Shown piece after piece: positions 35,799-44,397 of a stretch of 64,000 bases of DNA. The translations under genes were made by a program, and so were the position numbers. Under the pieces are notes generated by a model, which was not told the origin of the DNA, ran no database searches, and saw nothing but the letters and a program-made list of their open reading frames with translations. This stretch comes from Nitrospirales bacterium LBB_01 (lineage in GTDB: Bacteria; Nitrospirota; Thermodesulfovibrionia; Thermodesulfovibrionales; Magnetobacteriaceae), in the NCBI GenBank assembly GCA_004376055.2, contig CP049016.1, positions 1-64,000 of the forward strand, read 5' to 3'. The first letter of the stretch is position 1. Every line of letters starts with the position of its first letter.

Positions 35799-37280
35799 AT
35801 GCAGCGTTTAAAGGTTGTTACGCTTGTTGCTGCATGTTTCCTGTTGTTGGTGCAGTTTGTCTCTACAGCTTCATGGGCTGATTCCAAAAACGAAATTAAG
35901 GATATACGGGTTTTTTCTTCAAAACAATATACACGTGTAGTTATAGATCTTCTCAAAACGCCTGTCTATAGAGAAGGCGCCATCCCTGAGGCGTATAAAA
36001 TTTACTTTGACCTCAAGGACGCTGTCCTAAGAGCAACCTCTGTTAAATCTAAGGATGTATCTAATGCGGTTCTTAAAAAGATACGTATAGGGCAGTTTGA
36101 CCAAGATACGGTTAGAATTGTCTTTGACCTTGATAACAATACCAGGCAAAGGGTGTTTACCTTAACCGACCCTAACAGGATAATTATTGATATATTTGCT
36201 GACAAAGAAAAAGTGGACCCACCACCTGTTGAGGCAAAATCAAACACTGAAGAACCGGCGCCAAAAAAGGATAAAGATCATAATGTAGCTGTAGCAAAAA
36301 CTGAGGTGAAAACTGAGGAAAAAACAAAAACCGAACCAGAAGTGGATGTGGCAAAGGTTGAGGAAAAGGTTAAAGCTGAGCTAAAGTCTAAACTTGAGGA
36401 AAAATCCAAAAAGTCTGATAAAGTTAAGGCAACTGTGCAAAAGCACCCTGATAAGTCAAAGACAGCAAGCAAGAATAAGGGGAAAAAGGGCAAGGACAGC
36501 GATATCGTAGTGCGGGAGATCGAGAAAAAAGTGGAGACTGAGCTTTTTGCCCGTAAAAAGATAGTGATAGACCCCGGACACGGCGGGCACGACACCGGAG
36601 CCATAGGGGTAACCGGTCTTTTGGAAAAGGATGTTGTGTTAGATGTAGCCAAAATGGTATCGGCTATATTGAGAGATAAATATATGTATGACGTCTATCT
36701 GACGCGCGATGACGACACATTCATCTCTCTTGACGAAAGAGCCGCCATAGCAAACGGTAAAAATGCCGATTTGTTTGTCTCCATTCACGGCAATGCTAAT
36801 AATTCCCCGTCTGTGCGCGGATTAGAGACGTACTTTCTTAATTTTTCCAACAGCGAGGAGGCTATGAAAGTAGCCGCCCGTGAAAACGATATTTCGGTAA
36901 AACGCATGAAAGAGGTGCAATCGGAACTGGGGCTTATACTTGCCTCTTTGGCGCGTGAGACCAAACGTGATGAATCCCTCCGGCTTGCCCACTATGTACA
37001 AAGCTCTATGTACTCATATTTGAGGAAAAAACACAAGGACATCGTAGATCATGGCGTAAGACAGGCGCTTTTTTACGTTTTAGTTGGCGCAAACATGCCC
37101 TCGGCTCTTGTTGAGATTTCATACCTTACAAACGCTGACGAGGAAAAACGTCTGAAAACAGACCAGTACAAAGAGGAAATAGCCTCCTCTGTTGCCGCAG
37201 GAATTAATAAGTATTTGACCTCGCTGCCGGGCACACCTGAGTTTGCTAAGGCTGCTGGAGCAAAAAAGAGACTCAACTAA
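35799..37280 (+). CDS. amiC: N-acetylmuramoyl-L-alanine amidase with AMIN domain
   Basis: This exported zinc amidase cleaves the peptide stem from murein, usually for daughter-cell separation. The 493-residue precursor has a signal peptide (cleavage probable after STASWA, about 28), an AMIN targeting domain (about 33-125), a lysine/glutamate-rich linker (about 140-245) and an Amidase_3 domain. The catalytic domain has IVIDPGHGGHDTGA (His), LLEKDVVLDVA (Glu), FVSIHGNAN (His) and ALVEISYLTN (Glu), so the zinc site is complete. The charged linker is unusually long. The next gene overlaps its last base. Confidence 0.94.
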   Translation: MQRLKVVTLVAACFLLLVQFVSTASWADSKNEIKDIRVFSSKQYTRVVIDLLKTPVYREGAIPEAYKIYFDLKDAVLRATSVKSKDVSNAVLKKIRIGQFDQDTVRIVFDLDNNTRQRVFTLTDPNRIIIDIFADKEKVDPPPVEAKSNTEEPAPKKDKDHNVAVAKTEVKTEEKTKTEPEVDVAKVEEKVKAELKSKLEEKSKKSDKVKATVQKHPDKSKTASKNKGKKGKDSDIVVREIEKKVETELFARKKIVIDPGHGGHDTGAIGVTGLLEKDVVLDVAKMVSAILRDKYMYDVYLTRDDDTFISLDERAAIANGKNADLFVSIHGNANNSPSVRGLETYFLNFSNSEEAMKVAARENDISVKRMKEVQSELGLILASLARETKRDESLRLAHYVQSSMYSYLRKKHKDIVDHGVRQALFYVLVGANMPSALVEISYLTNADEEKRLKTDQYKEEIASSVAAGINKYLTSLPGTPEFAKAAGAKKRLN

Positions 37281-37891
37281 TGACAAAGACCTATCTTAAG
37301 CTCTCATTTTATCTACTTTTTACTGCTTTAATTTTTACGCTGTCTAATTTAAAATTTCTTGTTCCTATGACTATAGCTGCCGGATTGCTCTGTTTGTTAT
37401 CCTCCGAGGGAAAACGCCTTCGTGCCGGAGCGCTTCCTATAGGACTGTTTCTTGCTGCCACGTTTCTTAGTAACGCACTGTTTTCAGACGGACGCTTAGT
37501 AGGCTCTTTTTTAGGAATATACGTATCTGAGGAGGGACTTCAACTTGCAACGCTGCGGACGTCAAGAGTGTTTCTTATGATAGTAGGCGCTAAGCTGCTT
37601 ATGATTTACGTGACACCGGCAGAGCTTAGGGAGGCGCTTGCTAAAGTTCTCTCGCCGCTGCGAAAACTAAAAATTCCGGTTGATGACTTTATGGAAATCC
37701 TGACTCTTACCATGCTTGCAGTCCCACTTTTGAAAACCCACTTAATAGAATCATTTAAAGTAAAAAACGCTCAAAATACAAACGGCAGCCTGATTGGAAA
37801 AGCCAGAACGGCAGCCTCATTACTTGTTCCCACATTGATAATGATTATAACCTCACCGGAGATAATTTTCAAAGAAACGAAAGCCCTTTAG
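37280..37891 (+). CDS. EcfT/CbiQ-like membrane protein
   Basis: This 203-residue hydrophobic protein has about four to five membrane segments. LRTSRVFLMIVGAKLLMIYVTPAELREALAKVLSPLRKLKIPVDDFMEILTLTMLAVPLL matches the conserved cytoplasmic helix region of energy-coupling factor transmembrane proteins (the CbiQ family), which bind the ABC ATPases. It is separate from the cbiMNQO genes at 43.7-46.3 kb, and no ATPase or substrate-binding subunit is adjacent. It may borrow ATPases from another transporter. It starts at the amidase stop. Confidence 0.7.
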   Translation: MTKTYLKLSFYLLFTALIFTLSNLKFLVPMTIAAGLLCLLSSEGKRLRAGALPIGLFLAATFLSNALFSDGRLVGSFLGIYVSEEGLQLATLRTSRVFLMIVGAKLLMIYVTPAELREALAKVLSPLRKLKIPVDDFMEILTLTMLAVPLLKTHLIESFKVKNAQNTNGSLIGKARTAASLLVPTLIMIITSPEIIFKETKAL

Positions 37892-37909
37892 GGATTTCCC
37901 ACTAACTAA

Positions 37910-39505
37910 ATGACAAGCGAGGACACGCATAAGACTATGGACAGTTTTGTGATTAAAAATGCACTTGTTTATGACGGCACGGGAGCTGCTCCCAAAAGGG
38001 CGGCAGTAGGGGTTAAAAACGGCAAAGTGTCGTTTGTCTCGGAGAGTTATGTAAATAACGGAATACCAGTAATTGATGCAGACAATATGGCTCTGACCCC
38101 AGGATTTATTGACGTCCACAGTCATTCGGATTTCAGCATTTTCCACTACTCTGATGCAAAGTCCAAACTTCTGCAAGGAGTAACAACGGAGGTAAACGGT
38201 AATTGCGGTTTTTCAGCCTCCCCTATATTTAATGACGCTAAAACACAGATGGAAAAAGAGTTTACCTCTAACGGTATAGAAAAACGGTGGGAGAGTAAGA
38301 CTCAGTACGACAGAGCGCTGTCTGAGTTTCCTATTGGTTTAAACATTGCCACTCTTACCGGACACGGTAACATAAGAGGCTCTGTGATGGGCTATGAAAA
38401 CCGCAAACCAACAGAGGATGATCTTAACCAGATGGCAAGGGTGCTAAAAGAGCAGGTCAATGCCGGATGCTGCGGAATGTCCACCGGGCTTATTTACCTT
38501 CCAGGAGCTTTTTCTGATAACGCTGAGATAATTGAGATAATAAAACGCTCAGGATTAACGGATATAATTTATGCCTCCCACATGAGAAGCGAGGGTGACA
38601 AACTTCTTGAGTCAATAGGGGAAACACTTGAAGTAGGGCGTCGTACAGGAGTAAAAGTTCACATCTCGCATCTTAAAACCTCCGGCAGACGCAATTGGCA
38701 TAAAATCGGGGCTGTCATCAAGGCTATCAAGCAGGCCATTAGTGAAGGCATACGTGTGACCTGTGACCGCTACCCATACAGCGCCTCTCAGACCTCACTG
38801 GATGCTGTGCTCCCACCATGGGTTTACGAGGGCGGCGATGAGGCCGAATTACAAAGGCTTAAAGAAGGGCAGCATATTCGCCGCTTAAAAGAAGAATTGG
38901 CACACGTGGTCGGTGATTTAACCTACTGGGACTCTGTTATGGTATCAACCGTAAAGAGTGATAAGAACAAGTACATGGAGGGTAAGACGATTGGGGAGCT
39001 GTGCCGGATAAAACAGGTGGAGCCGCTTGATTTTACCATATCGCTTCTTATAGAGGAGCAGTTGAAGGTGGATGCTATATATTTTTCATTAAGTGAGGAT
39101 AATTTGCAGGAAATCCTTAAGCTCCCTAACTGTATGGTCGGCTCCGACAGTTCGTTAAAATCGTTGGATGCCATAGGGGGCGGCAAACCTCATCCGAGGG
39201 GGTTTGGGAGCTTTCCCAGATACATAAGAAAGTACGTTTTAGATGAGTCTCTGATGACGCTTGAAGCAGGGATAAGAAAGATGACAGCTGCTCCTGCTGA
39301 GACGTTTAATCTAAATGGACGAGGAATTATAAAAGAGGGTGCGTATGCTGATTTGGTCGTCTTTTCAATTGCTGATATAGCGGATGGTGCAACTTATGAA
39401 GCGCCTCATACGCCGCCCAGAGGAATACGTCACGTGTTTGTGAACGGACAGATGGCAGTAAAAGATGGCGTCTTTACAGGAACAAAGGCTGGTATGATAT
39501 TATAG
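37910..39505 (+). CDS. D-aminoacylase-like amidohydrolase
   Basis: This metal-dependent hydrolase of 531 residues (522 if the ATG at 37937 is the start) belongs to the group that removes acyl groups from D-amino acids. Motifs: TPGFIDVHSHSDFS (metal His), LLQGVTTEVNGNCGFSASP (Cys ligand), CCGMSTGLIYLPG, YASHMRSEGDKLLESI, VHISHLKTSGRRNW, and NCMVGSDSSLK (catalytic Asp). The C-terminus has PHPRGFGSFPRYIRKYV and the beta-barrel end GIIKEGAYADLVVFS. It follows a cell-wall amidase closely, so a role in recycling murein-derived D-amino acids is possible but unproven. Confidence 0.88.
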   Translation: MTSEDTHKTMDSFVIKNALVYDGTGAAPKRAAVGVKNGKVSFVSESYVNNGIPVIDADNMALTPGFIDVHSHSDFSIFHYSDAKSKLLQGVTTEVNGNCGFSASPIFNDAKTQMEKEFTSNGIEKRWESKTQYDRALSEFPIGLNIATLTGHGNIRGSVMGYENRKPTEDDLNQMARVLKEQVNAGCCGMSTGLIYLPGAFSDNAEIIEIIKRSGLTDIIYASHMRSEGDKLLESIGETLEVGRRTGVKVHISHLKTSGRRNWHKIGAVIKAIKQAISEGIRVTCDRYPYSASQTSLDAVLPPWVYEGGDEAELQRLKEGQHIRRLKEELAHVVGDLTYWDSVMVSTVKSDKNKYMEGKTIGELCRIKQVEPLDFTISLLIEEQLKVDAIYFSLSEDNLQEILKLPNCMVGSDSSLKSLDAIGGGKPHPRGFGSFPRYIRKYVLDESLMTLEAGIRKMTAAPAETFNLNGRGIIKEGAYADLVVFSIADIADGATYEAPHTPPRGIRHVFVNGQMAVKDGVFTGTKAGMIL

Positions 39506-39506
39506 T

Positions 39507-40556
39507 GTGGTGCAAGTAAACAAGTTTTATATAGTTTCCCTTGTAATCCTGATTTTAGTATTTGGGTTTCTGAGTTATCAGGTAATGGAGCCGTTTCTGA
39601 CAGCTATTGCCTGGGCGCTTGTGTTAGGGATAGTGTTTTATCCGCTTTTTTTGCTAATTGGCAGGGTTGTGAAGTGGAGGATTGGGGCATCTCTGATAAC
39701 ACTTTTCATAATAGTTTTTATGATAGCCGGGCCGTTTTTTTATATGTTTATGTTAATGGGAAAAGAGGTCAAGCATCTTATTCAGTATTTAAATGACACC
39801 AACTACGAAAGCATAACCCACATTTTCACGCTAAGACCTGTAACATGGTTTCTTGAGCATATACATATTAAAGCTCCAAACGGTGATTTAGACATAAAAG
39901 CTCTGATAAATGAAAACGTGGTAAAAATCGGGCAAAACATCATGCCGCATCTTACGTATGGAGTCAAAAATGTTTTTATTGGAATTTTAAATTTCACAAT
40001 AATGGTGTTTACATTGTTTTTCTTTTTCATAGACGGCCCTCGCTTTATAAACAATATAATGACGCTCTTACCTTTTTCCAAAAACCACAGGGCACGGCTC
40101 TCTAAGGAGATAAAGGACATGGTCATCTCGGCCATATACGGGGGTGTGGTAGTATCGTTTTCACAGGGACTTGTGGCAGGTGTGGTGTTTTATTTTCTGG
40201 ATGTTAAAGCGCCGGTGCTTTTAGGTACGTTTACAGTGTTGATGTCATTTATACCGGGCGGCGCAGTAGCAGTGTGGGGAGTGGTGGACATTATACTATT
40301 CCTAAACGGCTCATACACGCACGGGATTATACTTTTGCTTGCAGGAACATTTGGTATCAGTATGATTGACAACATTGTGCGGCCAATAATTGTAAGCGGA
40401 AGAACAAACGTGCCGGTGTTGATTATATTTTTTGCAGTAATTGGAGGCATCAAGGAGTTTGGAATGGTTGGGATAATTATGGGCCCTCTGGTGCTTGTGT
40501 TGTTTGTCTCCCTTGTTGAAATTTTTAGAACGATTGAAGAGGAAAATGCTGCTTGA
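39507..40556 (+). CDS. AI-2E family membrane transporter
   Basis: This 349-residue protein of the PerM/YdiK/TqsA family has about seven to eight membrane segments in the usual pattern: two near the N-terminus (9-50), one at 60-85, a soluble stretch (about 90-145), then segments from 150 on. Conserved motifs include AIAWALVLGIVFYPLF, IDGPRF, MSFIPGGAVAVWGVVDIILFL and DNIVRPIIVSGRTNVPVLIIFFAVIGGIKEFGMVGIIMGPLVL. Members export various solutes or act in ion balance; the name does not prove autoinducer transport. It starts at GTG one base after the aminoacylase stop. Confidence 0.9.
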   Translation: MVQVNKFYIVSLVILILVFGFLSYQVMEPFLTAIAWALVLGIVFYPLFLLIGRVVKWRIGASLITLFIIVFMIAGPFFYMFMLMGKEVKHLIQYLNDTNYESITHIFTLRPVTWFLEHIHIKAPNGDLDIKALINENVVKIGQNIMPHLTYGVKNVFIGILNFTIMVFTLFFFFIDGPRFINNIMTLLPFSKNHRARLSKEIKDMVISAIYGGVVVSFSQGLVAGVVFYFLDVKAPVLLGTFTVLMSFIPGGAVAVWGVVDIILFLNGSYTHGIILLLAGTFGISMIDNIVRPIIVSGRTNVPVLIIFFAVIGGIKEFGMVGIIMGPLVLVLFVSLVEIFRTIEEENAA

Positions 40557-40586
40557 TAAGAGAGCATGATTTTTCACATAGGTGTT

Positions 40587-40616
40587 TTGACATATTTTTG
40601 TACTTATCAGTACAAT
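40587..40616 (+). promoter_or_regulatory. Strong promoter with overlapping palindrome before the AAA/TOPRIM pair
   Basis: TTGACA (40587-40592), an 18-base spacer and TACAAT (40611-40616). A perfect inverted repeat TTGTACT-TATC-AGTACAA (40598-40615) covers the spacer and most of the -10 box, the usual place for a repressor operator. The ATG at 40623 is seven bases after the -10 box, so the transcript would be leaderless or nearly so. Confidence 0.7.
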
Positions 40617-40622
40617 GAAATC

Positions 40623-41852
40623 ATGCTAAATAATTTTACGGTTAAAAACTATAAAAATATCACTCTTGAAGAGCCGCTGAGGCTCGATGCATTAAATATA
40701 TTTATTGGACCAAATGGCTGCGGCAAGTCAAACCTGTTTGAAGCCATTCAATTTTTACAAGACAGCATAGAGCATGGTCTTCAAAAAACTATAAGAACTT
40801 ACCGCAAGGGGCTGGATTCTATTTTAAATAAAAATACAATTCCACCTTGTGAAATTAACTTCAAATGGTGTTTTTCCCTCCTGCAACGTACGATGTATTT
40901 TGGTGGTGGCATTAAGCCTATAGAGTATTTACTGGATTTAGAGGTTTTCGATTTCAATAAATATAGCGTTAAACATGAAACTTTAAAGGATAGTGACGAA
41001 CCAACAGTGGAATACACATGGAAATATATTGATTTTAGTTACTCTAAAGGTACCGTAATAGAGGGCAATAAAAATGCTGGAACATGGACTAATGAACATC
41101 CAACCGAGGAGGTTTCTGAAGGGGAAATAGCATTGCAAGTATTATCTTCACCAAAGCAGTATCCGGCTATTGACCACGTAAAGAGAAATGTGACTTTGTG
41201 GAGATTTTACAACGCAAATCATATCAGCATTAAACAAATAAAAAATAAGCCATCTGAAATTGACCCGTCAGATACGTACTTAGATGAAACAGGAGAAAAT
41301 CTTGCTATAGTGCTGTACAATCTTATCTCCAATGACGATTCAGGGTTCAAAGATGCACTTGACAGGCTGCTCTTGGCGTTATATGAAGACTTTGAGGATT
41401 TAAAATTTCCAATAATAGATTCCAAACATTTAGAGATGCGATGGAAAAAAAGAGATATAAGAAAACCGCTTCCTTTAGATGGATTATCTGATGGCACGAT
41501 AAGAATGCTTTGTTGGGTAGCAGTCTTGAGCCATCCAAATCCCTCCCCACTTATATGTATAGACGAGCCTGAGATTGGCCTTCACCCAGAGTGGATTATT
41601 ATTTTGGCTGACTTAATCAAAGAGGCTGCTGAGAGTGGAAAAACACAAGTTTTAATTGCCACACACTCTCCAGACCTCCTTGACTGTTTTTCCGATAGTG
41701 CAGAAAATATAATTGTGACGGAAACAGATGAACAAAAAAATGCTGTTTTCAAAAGGCTTGACATGGATGAGTTGAAGCCCTGGCTTGAAAGATACCGTCT
41801 TGGCGAGATGTACCGTAACGGAGACTCCGTAGTCGGGGGATGGTCATATTGA
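40623..41852 (+). CDS. AAA family ATPase (ABC-type, OLD-like)
   Basis: The start is set at ATG 40623 (MLNNFTVKNYKN), giving 409 residues; an ATG at 40566 is also in frame but lies upstream of the promoter. The family start FTVKNYKNITLEEPLRLDALNIFIGPNGCGKSNLFEAI contains Walker A. The second half has LPLDGLSDGTIRMLCWVAVL (signature-like), LICIDEPEIGLHPEW (Walker B plus D-loop) and VLIATHSPDLLDCF (switch His). This is the SMC/Rad50/OLD type of ATPase found in defence and repair systems. The next gene overlaps by 13 bp and encodes a TOPRIM-like protein. Confidence 0.9.
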   Translation: MLNNFTVKNYKNITLEEPLRLDALNIFIGPNGCGKSNLFEAIQFLQDSIEHGLQKTIRTYRKGLDSILNKNTIPPCEINFKWCFSLLQRTMYFGGGIKPIEYLLDLEVFDFNKYSVKHETLKDSDEPTVEYTWKYIDFSYSKGTVIEGNKNAGTWTNEHPTEEVSEGEIALQVLSSPKQYPAIDHVKRNVTLWRFYNANHISIKQIKNKPSEIDPSDTYLDETGENLAIVLYNLISNDDSGFKDALDRLLLALYEDFEDLKFPIIDSKHLEMRWKKRDIRKPLPLDGLSDGTIRMLCWVAVLSHPNPSPLICIDEPEIGLHPEWIIILADLIKEAAESGKTQVLIATHSPDLLDCFSDSAENIIVTETDEQKNAVFKRLDMDELKPWLERYRLGEMYRNGDSVVGGWSY

Positions 41853-42514
41853 ATAATAAACATATACTTTTTTGTGTGGAGGGGAGAACTGAGGGGGCAC
41901 GGACTATTTATGGAAAGGGTATAAAAAATATCTTAAGAGTTGAAGTAGAGTATATGAGAAAAAAGAAAATATTCCACGATGTCAAAGTTTTTAATGGTAA
42001 ACACGAAATGATGAGAGAAATAGATTTTCATGTCAGTCAGCACCTTTATCCGGCTAAATACAAACCAGATACTAAATTAGAAGATTGTTATGTATTCATT
42101 CTTAGAGACCTTGATTGTGAAAACATAAAAGAAATAGAAGATGAAATAAATAATAAGTTATCAGGATATAAAAACTATTATAGTATTCATTTTGCCAAAC
42201 AAGAAATTGAGGCTTGGATAGTAGCCGATATTAATTGCTTTAAGAGTGTTTATCGGACTAATGCTATATGTCTTGTCAAAGCTATTGAGAACATACCATA
42301 TATAGTTGAACCAGAAAAGGTGGACTGTGATCCCAAGATATCAGAACGTATAGAACAAATAGCACGGAAGTGCAGCAATAGATACAGAAAGACAATAGAA
42401 GGGCCTCAATTGCTTAAGTTTGCAGACCCAGACGTGGTTAGCAAGAAGTGCCCATCTTTTTTGAGTTTTAGAAATGACTTGAGAAAGCAAATAGGTTTTT
42501 TAGACCCGATATAA
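41840..42514 (+). CDS. TOPRIM-like DUF4276-type protein, partner of the AAA ATPase
   Basis: This 224-residue protein has the order expected of a TOPRIM fold: ILFCVEGRTEGARTIYG (metal-binding Glu), then YVFILRDLDCENIKEI (Asp-x-Asp) and HFAKQEIEAWIVADI, a sequence typical of the DUF4276 group. Together with the ATPase it resembles a split version of OLD-family nucleases, in which ATPase and TOPRIM nuclease are fused. The genes overlap by 13 bp and both are A+T-rich. A role in phage or plasmid defence is inferred from analogous ATPase/TOPRIM pairs. No methyltransferase or toxin gene is linked. Confidence 0.78.
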   Translation: MVILNNKHILFCVEGRTEGARTIYGKGIKNILRVEVEYMRKKKIFHDVKVFNGKHEMMREIDFHVSQHLYPAKYKPDTKLEDCYVFILRDLDCENIKEIEDEINNKLSGYKNYYSIHFAKQEIEAWIVADINCFKSVYRTNAICLVKAIENIPYIVEPEKVDCDPKISERIEQIARKCSNRYRKTIEGPQLLKFADPDVVSKKCPSFLSFRNDLRKQIGFLDPI

Positions 42515-42553
42515 GTTGACTTTTAAAACAACTATTTTGTAAGCTACATCCTT

Positions 42554-42687
42554 AAGCGGTAAGGGAAGTGGAGAAATCTCACGCTGCCCCGCAGCCGTGG
42601 TGGGAACGAAAGCCCCGATATGCCACTGGGATGAAACCTGGGAAGGCGGGTGAGTAGGTCGCCCTAAGCCGGAAAACCTGGCCGCTT
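42554..42687 (+). ncRNA. Cobalamin riboswitch
   Basis: The aptamer is closed by a helix AAGCGG/CCGCTT. Between lie the conserved pieces in order: AAGGGAA, GCTGCCCCGCAGCCG, GTGGGAACGAAAGCC, GCCACTGGGA, TGGGAAGGCG and AAGCCGGAAAACCTGGC. These match the B12-box consensus. Binding of adenosylcobalamin should lower expression of the cbiK-cbiMNQO-like genes that follow. A weak promoter (TTGACT at 42516) lies just upstream. Confidence 0.95.
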
Positions 42688-42692
42688 GAATC

Positions 42693-42714
42693 AGAGGCAT
42701 TTTGCCTCTTATTG
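42693..42714 (+). terminator. Riboswitch expression-platform hairpin
   Basis: AGAGGCA-TTT-TGCCTCT is a perfect 7-bp hairpin directly after the aptamer, followed by the T-rich TATTGT. It is probably the ligand-controlled stop. The short U-tract is weak, so control might instead be at another step. Confidence 0.55.
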
Positions 42715-42764
42715 TGCTACGAGGGTGGTCGCTGGTCAGATGAGTTTTTTGTTGTCATATTATT

Positions 42765-43655
42765 TTGTGCACTGTCAAATACCATCCCTTCGTAGCAAAA
42801 TACAATTCGGGCACTATCTTGAAAGAACGAAAACTCAAAAAAAGAACCCTTAAGGAAAATCCAGCCATAGTAATTGCCGCATTTGGTACCACATCCCGCG
42901 GAAAGGCAGCTTATGACTTGTTTGATAAAAAAGTCAGGGAGCGGTATCCCACTTATGAAATCCAATGGGCATATACGTCTGAAATTATACGCGAAAAAAC
43001 CGGAACTCCGGGAATCCTTCAGGCTCTTGCACAATTGGAGAATAGCGGCTATAGAAAAGCCATAATCCAGCCGCTTCAGATTTTTCCCGGCACCGAGTAC
43101 CATGAGTTAATTGAAACCAGCCGCTCCTTTCCCGGAATGCGCATTGTTGCCGGAGAAACTCTTCTTCACAGGTGGCAGTATGTGCACGAGGTGTTTGCAC
43201 TGGTAGCAGCGAGTTTTCTCAAAATTGATGAGGGGTTTAATATCATTGTTGCTCACGGAACACCGCTTTGCACTGACCCAGCTAATATCCTCTACCTTTC
43301 TCTTGAGTCCTATATTAACCAGCGCTTTTCTAATACGTTTTTTGCTACAGTTGACGGCTTTCCCGACAAAGCTCATTCACTAAGTAAATTATTTGCTCAC
43401 ACCAATGCCGAAAAACGCAAAAACGTCCGCCTAATCCCCTTTATGTTTATCTCAGGACTGCACTTTGAACACGATCTGATGGGCGATAACGACAGCTTTA
43501 AATCAGCGCTGCAAAGCAAGGGCTATCAAGTGGAATGTCTTAGCGTTACACACGAAAATCAGGTTTACTCCAAAGGGCTTGGGTTTTATGATGGAATTCC
43601 TGAGTTATTTCTAAACAGAATTGAACGCGCAATGTCTCTTATGGAGGTTTATTGA
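42765..43655 (+). CDS. cbiK: Sirohydrochlorin cobaltochelatase CbiK
   Basis: This enzyme inserts cobalt into sirohydrochlorin in the anaerobic cobalamin pathway. The longest frame (296 residues) begins at TTG 42765; a TTG at 42819 (LKERKLKKR) is an equally plausible start, and neither has a good ribosome binding site. The family start AIVIAAFGTTSRGKAAYDLFDKKVRERYP is clear. The metal-binding histidines are in FNIIVAHGTPLC and FMFISGLHFEHDLMGD. It is the first gene after the cobalamin riboswitch and is followed directly by cobalt uptake genes. Confidence 0.9.
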   Translation: MCTVKYHPFVAKYNSGTILKERKLKKRTLKENPAIVIAAFGTTSRGKAAYDLFDKKVRERYPTYEIQWAYTSEIIREKTGTPGILQALAQLENSGYRKAIIQPLQIFPGTEYHELIETSRSFPGMRIVAGETLLHRWQYVHEVFALVAASFLKIDEGFNIIVAHGTPLCTDPANILYLSLESYINQRFSNTFFATVDGFPDKAHSLSKLFAHTNAEKRKNVRLIPFMFISGLHFEHDLMGDNDSFKSALQSKGYQVECLSVTHENQVYSKGLGFYDGIPELFLNRIERAMSLMEVY

Positions 43656-43656
43656 T

Positions 43657-44397
43657 ATGGTAATCAAAAAAATATTAACACTCATACTATTAGCAGCGTT
43701 CCCTGCGACTGCCTATGCTATGCATATTTCAGAGGGCATTTTGCCGCTTAAGTGGGCAGCTCTATGGTCTTTTACGGCACTGCCGTTTGTTTTATATGGG
43801 CTTTACAGGTTTAAGAAAATATCAGCTGTAGATATTTCATTTAAACCGCTGGTGGGTCTTATGGCAGCTGTGGTGTTTATCATATCCTGTATGCCGGTGC
43901 CTGTGCCCACAGTTGGAACCTGCTCACATCCTTGTGGAACGGGACTTGCTGCCATTTTGCTTGGCCCATCTATTAGCGTAGTTGTTAGTGCCGTAGCGCT
44001 TCTTATACAGGCGCTGTTTCTCTCTCACGGAGGGCTTACCACATGGGGTGCTAACATCATGTCTATGGGAGTTATGGGCTCTTTTGCCGGATTTTTCACT
44101 TTTAAGGCATTACGCACAATGAAGGTAAAACTTGCCGTTGCGGGGTTTTTAGCCGGAGTCATTGCAGATTGGGCAACATATTTTACAACATCCGTTGAGC
44201 TTGCCTCTGGTATAAGAGGAGAGTCTCCATTTTTGCCCCTTTTTTGGAAAATATTGCTTGCCTTTGTTCCAACTCAACTGCCGCTTGGGATTTTAGAGGG
44301 CGCTATTACCGCCGGCATGGTAGTCCTTCTTTCCAAAAAGAGACCCGATCTTCTTGTTAAAATGCGTGTGCTAAAACCGGAGGATGTAACTATATGA
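43657..44397 (+). CDS. cbiM: Cobalt transport protein CbiM
   Basis: This is the substrate-capture membrane subunit of the energy-coupling cobalt importer. The start is set at ATG 43657 after TGGAGGTTTATTGAT. The 246-residue protein has an N-terminal signal-like segment ending AYA, then MHISEGILPLKWAALW, the metal-binding N-terminus of the family. Further family sequence follows: PVPVPTVGTCSHPCGTGLAAILLGP, LFLSHGGLTTWGANIMSMGVMG and VPTQLPLGILEGAITAGMV. Its stop overlaps the next ATG (ATGA). Confidence 0.95.
   Translation: MVIKKILTLILLAAFPATAYAMHISEGILPLKWAALWSFTALPFVLYGLYRFKKISAVDISFKPLVGLMAAVVFIISCMPVPVPTVGTCSHPCGTGLAAILLGPSISVVVSAVALLIQALFLSHGGLTTWGANIMSMGVMGSFAGFFTFKALRTMKVKLAVAGFLAGVIADWATYFTTSVELASGIRGESPFLPLFWKILLAFVPTQLPLGILEGAITAGMVVLLSKKRPDLLVKMRVLKPEDVTI

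Noticed and set aside
40566-40622. Upstream ATG (40566) as start of the AAA ATPase
   Set aside because: It lies before a near-consensus promoter, and the extra residues do not resemble the family, whose members start close to the FTVKNYKN strand.
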